Of a stretch of 64,000 nucleotides of DNA, positions 58,364 through 64,000 are shown one piece after another (within the stretch, counting starts at the first letter, position 1; every line of letters starts with the position of its first letter). Where the stretch lies: NCBI RefSeq assembly GCF_013116825.1, contig NZ_JABFNS010000019.1, positions 18,525-82,524 on the forward strand, in the 5' to 3' direction. The stretch comes from Myxococcus xanthus. Its GTDB lineage: Bacteria; Myxococcota; Myxococcia; Myxococcales; Myxococcaceae. The position numbers and the translations under genes are program-made. The notes under the pieces were generated by a model. That model ran no database searches, was not told the origin of the DNA, and saw only the letters and a list, made by a program, of their open reading frames with translations.

Positions 58364-59092
58364 ATGTCCCCGCCCGACTCCCCTCCCCTGGTCGAACTGC
58401 GCGACGTCACGAAGGTCTACGCCGAAGGCGACACCACGCGCGAGGTGCTCTCCGGCGTGCGGCTCTCCTTGCGTCGCGGCGAGTTCGTGGTGCTGCTGGG
58501 GCGCAGCGGCTCGGGCAAGTCCACGCTGCTCAACCTCATCAGCGGCATCGACCTGGCCAGTCAGGGCGAGGTCCGCGTGGATGGCCGCGACCTGGGACGG
58601 ATGAATGAGCGCGAGCGCACGCTGCTGCGGCGCGAGCGCATCGGCTTCATCTTCCAGGCCTTCAACCTGCTCCCCACGCTGACGGTGGAGGAGAACGTGC
58701 GGCTGCCGCTGGAGCTCAACGGCCATGGCGGCGCGGAGGCCAGTGCGCGGGCGCGGGCACTGCTCGAGCAGGTGGGGCTCGGCACCCGCGCCAGCAGCTT
58801 CCCGGATCGGCTGTCCGGCGGCGAGCAGCAGCGCGTCGCGGTGGCCCGCGCGCTGGCCCATGAGCCACCGCTGCTGCTGGCGGACGAGCCCACCGGCAAC
58901 CTCGACGAGGCCACGGGACGGCAGGTGCTGGACCTGCTGGAGGCGCTGACCCGGAAGGGCAACACCTGCGCGCTCGTCGTCACCCACGAGCCCGGCCTGG
59001 TGGCCCGCGCTCACCGCGTCCTGACGATGGAGGGCGGCCGGCTGGTGGAGGTGGAGCACACGCGCAGCCGCGCGATGAAGGAGGCGCTGTGA
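58364..59092 (+). CDS. ABC transporter ATPase, LolD/MacB-type
   Basis: A 242-residue nucleotide-binding subunit. Walker A is at 46-53 (GRSGSGKS), the signature LSGGEQQR at 150-157 and Walker B with [10 protein letters not shown] at 170-179. The [18 protein letters not shown] phrase is typical of LolD/MacB/FtsE ATPases that drive mechanotransmission rather than import. GGAGAAGCC precedes ATG 58364. The permease gene overlaps its stop by 4 bases (GTGA), so the two are coupled. Confidence 0.93.
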   Translation: MSPPDSPPLVELRDVTKVYAEGDTTREVLSGVRLSLRRGEFVVLLGRSGSGKSTLLNLISGIDLASQGEVRVDGRDLGRMNERERTLLRRERIGFIFQAFNLLPTLTVEENVRLPLELNGHGGAEASARARALLEQVGLGTRASSFPDRLSGGEQQRVAVARALAHEPPLLLADEPTGNLDEATGRQVLDLLEALTRKGNTCALVVTHEPGLVARAHRVLTMEGGRLVEVEHTRSRAMKEAL

Positions 59093-61629
59093 AGGGGCTG
59101 CTGGTCCGCTCCAGCCTGCGCCACCTGGGCCGCCACCCGTGGCTGACGGCCCTGTCGCTGCTGGGCATCGCGCTGGGCGTGGCGGTGGTGGTGTCCATCG
59201 ACCTGGCCAGCGGCAGCGCCCTGCGCGCCTTCGAGCGCTCCACCGACGCGGTGGCCGGACGCGCCACGCACCAGCTCCTGGGCGGCGCCACGGGCGTGCC
59301 GGAGGCGGTGTACCAGGCGCTGCGCGTGCGCCCCGGCGCCCCCGTGGCCGCGCCCGTGGTGGAGGGCCACGTCCAGGCGGCGGTGGGCGACAAGCGCACG
59401 CTCACCGTGCTGGGCGTGGACCCCTTCGCGGAGGGGCCTTTCCGCGACTACGCCCGGGGCGAGGCGGTGGGGAACGTGAGCGCGCTGCTCACCGAGCCGG
59501 GCGCGGTGATGCTGAGCGCCCGCGCCGCGCGCGCCCTGGGCCTGTCCACCGGCGACACGCTGCCGGTGCACCTGGAAGGACTGGAGAAGCCGCTGCGCGT
59601 GGTGGGCCTGCTGGAGCCCGCGGACGAGGACACCGCGCGGGCCCTGGAGGCCCTGGTGCTCACCGACGTGTCCACCGCGCAGGAGCTGCTGGGGCACACC
59701 GGCCGGCTGACGCGCGTGGACCTGCGGCTGACCGGCGGCGACGCGCAGGAGCGCGAAGTGGCGGCCACGCTGCCGCAAGGCCTGGAGCTGGTGCGCGCCG
59801 CCGCGCGGGCGGGCACGGTGGAGCAGATGACGCGGGCCTTCCGCACCAACCTCACCGCGCTGTCGCTGCTGGCGCTCGTGGTGGGGATGTTCCTCATCTA
59901 CAACACCATGACGTTCTCCGTCGTGCAGCGGCGCGGGCTGCTGGGCCGCCTGCGCGCGGTGGGCATCACCCGGCGCGAGCTCTTCGCGCTGGTGCTGGGA
60001 GAAGCGGCCGTGCTGGGCGCGGTGGGGACGGTGGCGGGGCTGCTCCTGGGCGTGTTGCTGGCGCGAGGGCTGGTGGAGCTCGTCACCCAGACGCTCAATG
60101 ACTTGTATTTCGTGGTGAGCGTGCGGCGGCTGGCGCTGGAGCCCTTCACCCTGTTCAAGGGGCTGGCGCTGGGACTGGGCGCCACGCTGCTGGCGGCGCT
60201 GGTGCCCGCGTGGGAGGCCGCGCGCTCGCCGCCGGTGACGACGATGCGCAGGTCCACGCTGGAGGACGTGTCGCGGGGACGGGCGCCCCGGCTGGCGCTG
60301 CTGGGCCTCGGGGTGCTGGCCGCGAGCACCGTGCTGCTGCGGTGGCCCACCCAGGCGCTGCTTCCCGCGTATGGCGGCCTCTTCTCGGTGCTGCTGGGCG
60401 CGGCGCTGCTGGTGCCCTGGGCCACGCAGACGGTGTCCTCACTGGCGGCGCGGCCGCTGGGCATGGCCTTTGGTTTGCTGGGGCGCATGGCCGCGCGTGG
60501 CGTGCACACCAGCCTCAGCCGCACGTCCGTGGCGCTGGCGGCGCTGATGGTGGCGGTGGCCACCACGGTGGGCGTGGGCCTCATGGTGTCCAGCTTCCGG
60601 GGCACGGTAGTGTCATGGCTGGACACCTCGCTCCAGGCGGACGTGTTCATCTCGCCGCCCTCGCTCGTGGCGCGGCGCGGAGGCGCGACGCTGCTCCCCG
60701 GTCTGGCGGAGACGCTGCGCGCCACGCCGGGCATCGCGGGCAGCAGCACCCTTCGCGTGGCGAACGTGCGCGTGGACGGCGTGCCCACGGACCTGATGGC
60801 CGTCGACTTCTCGCGCACGCCGGTGCGCCCCTACACCTTCAAGCAGGGCGACGCGGAGACGGCGTGGCGTGAGCTGGAGTCCTCGCCCGACACGATTCTC
60901 GTCTCGGAGCCCTTCGGCTTCCACCGGGGCGTGGGGCTGGGGGACTCCGTGCGGCTGGCCACGGACAGGGGCCCCCGCGACTTCCGCGTGGTGGGCGTGT
61001 ACTTCGACTACGGCTCCGACGTGGGCACGCTGCTGATGCCACGCACCACCTACGAGCACTGGTACGACGACCGGGGCATCAGCGGCGTGGCGCTGTACGC
61101 GGCGCCCGGCCAGGACGTGGACGCGCTGGTGGCCTCGGTGCGCGAGCGCGCCGGAGACGCCCAGGCGCTGCTGGTGCGCGCCAACCGCTCGCTGCGGCAG
61201 GCGTCCCTGGACGTCTTCGACCGCACCTTCACGATTACGCAGGTGCTGCGGCTGCTCGCCATTGGCGTGGCGTTCGTCGGAGTGCTGAGCGCGCTGATGG
61301 CGCTGCAACTGGAGCGGGCACGCGAGTTCGCCGTGCTGCGCGCCACCGGCCTGACGCCGGAGCAACTCTGGGGCCTGGTGTCACTGCAGACAGGTCTGCT
61401 GGGACTGCTGGCGGGGCTGTTCTCCGTGCCGTTGGGCGTGGGGCTGGCCTACGTGCTGGTGCACGTCATCAACCAGCGCTCCTTCGGATGGACGCTGCAA
61501 CTGGCCCTGACGCCCCAGACGCTGGTGCAGGCCGTGGTGCTCGCGCTGGTGGCGGCGGCGCTGGCGGGCCTCTACCCCGCCTGGAAGATGGCGCGCGCCC
61601 ACCCCGCGCTGGCGCTGCGGGAGGAGTGA
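59089..61629 (+). CDS. FtsX/MacB-family ABC permease with two FtsX domains
   Basis: An 846-residue permease. It has an N-terminal membrane helix (about 20-42), a MacB-like periplasmic domain, a three-helix FtsX block in the middle (LALVVGMFLIYNTMTFSVVQ, then LLLGVLLARGLVEL) and a second set of helices near the middle and C-terminus (LRLLAIGVAFVGVLSALMAL). This is the long double-FtsX type seen in AttG/YbbP-like proteins. With the ATPase it should extract or pass a substrate toward the outer membrane. The GTG start overlaps the ATPase stop. Confidence 0.9.
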   Translation: MKGLLVRSSLRHLGRHPWLTALSLLGIALGVAVVVSIDLASGSALRAFERSTDAVAGRATHQLLGGATGVPEAVYQALRVRPGAPVAAPVVEGHVQAAVGDKRTLTVLGVDPFAEGPFRDYARGEAVGNVSALLTEPGAVMLSARAARALGLSTGDTLPVHLEGLEKPLRVVGLLEPADEDTARALEALVLTDVSTAQELLGHTGRLTRVDLRLTGGDAQEREVAATLPQGLELVRAAARAGTVEQMTRAFRTNLTALSLLALVVGMFLIYNTMTFSVVQRRGLLGRLRAVGITRRELFALVLGEAAVLGAVGTVAGLLLGVLLARGLVELVTQTLNDLYFVVSVRRLALEPFTLFKGLALGLGATLLAALVPAWEAARSPPVTTMRRSTLEDVSRGRAPRLALLGLGVLAASTVLLRWPTQALLPAYGGLFSVLLGAALLVPWATQTVSSLAARPLGMAFGLLGRMAARGVHTSLSRTSVALAALMVAVATTVGVGLMVSSFRGTVVSWLDTSLQADVFISPPSLVARRGGATLLPGLAETLRATPGIAGSSTLRVANVRVDGVPTDLMAVDFSRTPVRPYTFKQGDAETAWRELESSPDTILVSEPFGFHRGVGLGDSVRLATDRGPRDFRVVGVYFDYGSDVGTLLMPRTTYEHWYDDRGISGVALYAAPGQDVDALVASVRERAGDAQALLVRANRSLRQASLDVFDRTFTITQVLRLLAIGVAFVGVLSALMALQLERAREFAVLRATGLTPEQLWGLVSLQTGLLGLLAGLFSVPLGVGLAYVLVHVINQRSFGWTLQLALTPQTLVQAVVLALVAAALAGLYPAWKMARAHPALALREE

Positions 61630-61632
61630 CAC

Positions 61633-62871
61633 ATGAGCAACGGCCGGGGACTCGTCGTGGGAACGGCGGTGGTGTTGGTGGGACTGGCGGCGGCGGTGGT
61701 GGCCATCACCCGCGAGCCACCACTGCCCGCGCTGCGCCAGGGCGGCACGCTGACCGTGGCCAGCGCCATGAGCGGCAGCACGGAGGGTTACGCGCGCGCG
61801 GTGGAGCCTCGGGACTTCCACTTCCCCGAGGACCACGGCCCGCATCCGGAGTACCGCACGGAGTGGTGGTACTGGACGGGCAACCTGGAGACGGAGGACG
61901 GGCGCGCCTTCGGCTATCAGTTCACCCTGTTCCGCAACGCGCTGGCCCCCGAGGCCGCGCCGCGTGACTCCGCCTGGGGCTCAAGCCAGGTCTACATGGG
62001 GCACTTCGCGGTGACGGACGTGGCCCGTGGCGGCTTCCACGCCTCGGAGCGCTTCAGCCGCGTGGCGCTGGGCCTGTCCGGCGCCACCGCGCAACCCTTC
62101 AAGGTGTGGCTGGAGGACTGGGAGGCGGCCAGCGCGGGCCCGTCCACCTGGCCCATGCGGCTGCGCGCGCGGACCGACGCGGTGACACTGGAGCTGCTCC
62201 TGGAGCCGGGCAAGCCACCGGTGCGCCAGGGCGACCGGGGCCTGAGCCAGAAGAGCGCGGAGCGCGGCAACGCGTCCTATTACTACTCCATGACGCGCAT
62301 GCCCTCGCGCGGCACGGTGCGGGTGGACGGGCGCACGTACGCGGTGAAGGGCCACAGCTGGATGGACCGCGAGTGGAGCACCAGCGCGCTCGGCGCGGAC
62401 CAGGTGGGCTGGGATTGGTTCTCGCTCCAGCTCTCCGATGGCAGCGAGCTGATGTACTACCAGCTCCGTCACCGGGACGGCTCGCCGGACGCGTTCAGCA
62501 CCGGCCTGTGGGTGCCGCCCGAAGGCACGGGTGAAGCGGTGCGCGTCGGCCGCGACGACATGAAGCTCACGGTGCTGGACACCTGGAAGAGCCCACGCAG
62601 CGGCGGCGAGTACCCGTCACGCTGGCGCATGCAGGTGGATTCGCTGGGCCTGGACCTCACCGTGACTCCGCGCCTGGCGGACCAGGAGCTCCCCGTCAGC
62701 GTGCTGTACTGGGAAGGAACGGTAGGCCTGGAGGGGACGCGCGCGGGCCAACCCCTCACGGGGCGCGGGTATGTGGAGCTGACGGGCTACGCGGACACGC
62801 AGGGGCCTCGGCGCAGGGAGTCCCAGGCGCGAGGCGCGCCGGATGCGCAACCCCCGCGGAACATCCGGTAG
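61633..62871 (+). CDS. AttH/CrtC-like lipocalin-domain protein, exported
   Basis: A 412-residue protein with an N-terminal signal anchor (GLVVGTAVVLVGLAAAVVA). Two lipocalin-like beta domains carry the diagnostic EYRTEWWYWTGNLETEDG and VKGHSWMDREWSTSALG, with the SxxxMDREWS motif of carotenoid 1,2-hydratase relatives and AttH. Genes of this type usually sit beside LolD/FtsX-like ABC genes, exactly as here, which supports a role as periplasmic substrate binder or lipid carrier for the exporter. GAGGAG stands before ATG 61633, and only 3 bases separate it from the permease stop. Confidence 0.9.
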   Translation: MSNGRGLVVGTAVVLVGLAAAVVAITREPPLPALRQGGTLTVASAMSGSTEGYARAVEPRDFHFPEDHGPHPEYRTEWWYWTGNLETEDGRAFGYQFTLFRNALAPEAAPRDSAWGSSQVYMGHFAVTDVARGGFHASERFSRVALGLSGATAQPFKVWLEDWEAASAGPSTWPMRLRARTDAVTLELLLEPGKPPVRQGDRGLSQKSAERGNASYYYSMTRMPSRGTVRVDGRTYAVKGHSWMDREWSTSALGADQVGWDWFSLQLSDGSELMYYQLRHRDGSPDAFSTGLWVPPEGTGEAVRVGRDDMKLTVLDTWKSPRSGGEYPSRWRMQVDSLGLDLTVTPRLADQELPVSVLYWEGTVGLEGTRAGQPLTGRGYVELTGYADTQGPRRRESQARGAPDAQPPRNIR

Positions 62872-63050
62872 CGCATCCTCGCCTCCAACCCGGGGGCATC
62901 CCGTTCGCCAACTCCAGACAGCCGGAATCGCCGAACGGCCAGGGCAAACGCTTTGCCGCCTGCCTGGATTGCCCGGGCCTTTGCTCCAGTGGCACGAAGC
63001 AGGTGCCAGGGCCTTCACCGGCGCATGCCCGGTGAGAATGGGAGCGGACC
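62872..63050. other. Intergenic region before the last gene
   Basis: 179 bases without a supported gene. GGGAGCGGACC at its end is the ribosome site of the following ATG. No clear terminator or operator was identified. Confidence 0.4.
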
Positions 63051-63935
63051 ATGCAACGGATGCGAGCGAGCTTTCTGATTCGGGGCGTGGACGGAAGATT
63101 GCGACATGGCAAGGCGCTCTTCTCGGGTCTGGCGTACTCCTTGAGACACGACGGCACGCTGGATTCGCTGATGGCGGCGTCGGAAGGTGTCATCACCGGC
63201 CCCTCCCCCGACTGGCTCCCGCTGCCCGAAGGCGGGCTGCGCGTGAACAGCGCGCTGCTGGAGATGCCCGAGGACTACGGCCCTCGCCTCTTCCAGGGCC
63301 GGCCCTTCACGGGCGTCGCCTATGCCTTCACGCGCAACGGCTACTGTACCTCCGAGGTGGAATACGCGGGCGGCTTCGCCACCGAGGTGTCCGAGCGGCG
63401 CTGGTACGTGTCGGGACAACCCAAGATGCACGTGGACGGCGGTGAGTACACGTCCTGGTTCCCCGATGGACGCATCCAGCGCCGGGGCTTGAAGGGCGAG
63501 CTCGTCTACGGCCTCAACACGCGGGACGACGGCCACCTGCGAGAGCTGGTGCTGCGGGACGCGAGCTTCCTGGACATGGAGATTTTGAGCGCGCTGACGC
63601 CGACGGAGGAGTTCCAGATGCTCGGCGGCGCGGTCGACACGGCGATGCTGCACACGCTGCGGGAGCAGACGGACATCGGCGCCGTCCCAAGACTCCGGCT
63701 GGTGCAGACCCGCGTGGGCGCGGAGGGCGTCGAAGTCCTGGCCGCCTTCAAGAACCTGCGGGAGGTCTGGTTCGACGGCAACCCGGGCCTGGGGCTCCAG
63801 GAGGCCCGGAAGCTTGAGCGGCTCCGGCCCGGCTGCGTGGCGCACCACGTGGCCCCCGACGCGCTCCCGCCCATGCGCAGGCCTCGCGTCCTGTCCTCCG
63901 CCGCCAACGGACACACGGCACGTCCCCGAGGGTGA
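63051..63935 (+). CDS. YwqK-like repeat protein with leucine-rich-like end
   Basis: A 294-residue soluble protein. The first part contains MORN/YwqK-type short beta repeats (LFQGRPFTGVAYAFTRNGYC, SERRWYVSGQPKMHVDG and TSWFPDGRIQRRG), the pattern called YwqK-family antitoxin in many genomes although few members are proven antitoxins. The C-terminal part has leucine-rich-repeat character (LRELVLRDASFLDMEI and FKNLREVWFDGNPGLGL). No toxin gene is visible next to it before the window ends. Function unknown; a protein-binding role is likely. Confidence 0.68.
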   Translation: MQRMRASFLIRGVDGRLRHGKALFSGLAYSLRHDGTLDSLMAASEGVITGPSPDWLPLPEGGLRVNSALLEMPEDYGPRLFQGRPFTGVAYAFTRNGYCTSEVEYAGGFATEVSERRWYVSGQPKMHVDGGEYTSWFPDGRIQRRGLKGELVYGLNTRDDGHLRELVLRDASFLDMEILSALTPTEEFQMLGGAVDTAMLHTLREQTDIGAVPRLRLVQTRVGAEGVEVLAAFKNLREVWFDGNPGLGLQEARKLERLRPGCVAHHVAPDALPPMRRPRVLSSAANGHTARPRG

Positions 63936-64000
63936 GGCGTCCGGGTTCCCCGTGAGGGCAACGCGGAGCCCTGCCGATTCCTCGACCATCCCCCTGCCCC

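Overview
The window is about 64 kb of very GC-rich bacterial chromosome, densely coded on both strands. High third-position GC, an aerobic porphyrin pathway gene (hemF), hrcA, an ECF sigma/anti-sigma pair, an M50 site-2-type protease, many lipoproteins and a 2478-residue soluble hybrid histidine kinase all suggest a deltaproteobacterium of the Myxococcaceae (Myxococcus or a close relative). This is inferred from gene content and base composition; no alignment was run. No rRNA, tRNA or CRISPR array was seen.

Layout. 1-9.2 kb: a truncated methionine aminopeptidase runs off the left edge, followed by an HTH-only LysR protein, a TonB-dependent receptor, an iron-sulfur DinG-type helicase, a zinc-ribbon protein coupled to an M50 protease, two small (lipo)proteins and a HAD phosphatase. 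9.2-17.1 kb: a basic histone-like protein, a lipid kinase, a 949-residue repeat/PDZ protein, HrcA, an EamA exporter and a quinone oxidoreductase-type enzyme. 17.3-20.0 kb: a small catabolic islet (class II aldolase, dihydrodipicolinate-synthase-like lyase, membrane protein). It has two homologous promoter modules carrying paired operators with identical spacing, and it abuts an ankyrin-repeat gene remnant. 20.1-29.7 kb: two sensor kinases, a REC-PAS-PAS-kinase and a giant poly-HAMP/GAF/kinase/REC-REC-REC protein.

29.8-41.6 kb is a looser, accessory-looking stretch. It holds a TonB-dependent receptor, a frameshifted IS30-family element with 21-bp terminal repeats, a degenerate GT51-like protein, a Gly/Ser repeat protein, stand-alone cREC and TipAS proteins, a 2-oxoacid acyltransferase-fold protein lacking its catalytic motif, a DUF1684 protein, a sugar dehydrogenase-like lipoprotein and an SDR remnant. 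41.6-50.0 kb: a TPR protein, a BlaI/BlaR-type pair with two visible operators but an atypical sensor region, a predicted beta-barrel, a lipoprotein and a phospholipase D-type enzyme.

50.4-64 kb: a two-gene unit (V4R-like sensor plus haem-oxygenase-like diiron protein) behind an AT-rich promoter, an ECF sigma/anti-sigma/secreted protein operon, hemF with a pilin-like neighbour, a DUF3467 protein, an alpha/beta hydrolase, a LolD-FtsX-AttH-type export operon and a YwqK-like protein at the right end.

The most noteworthy items are the giant poly-HAMP kinase, the duplicated operator modules of the 17-20 kb islet, the BlaR-like protease with a heptad-repeat tail instead of a beta-lactam sensor, and two apparent pseudoenzymes (GT51-like and E2-acyltransferase-like). 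Start sites were placed by RBS and domain boundaries and are stated where uncertain.
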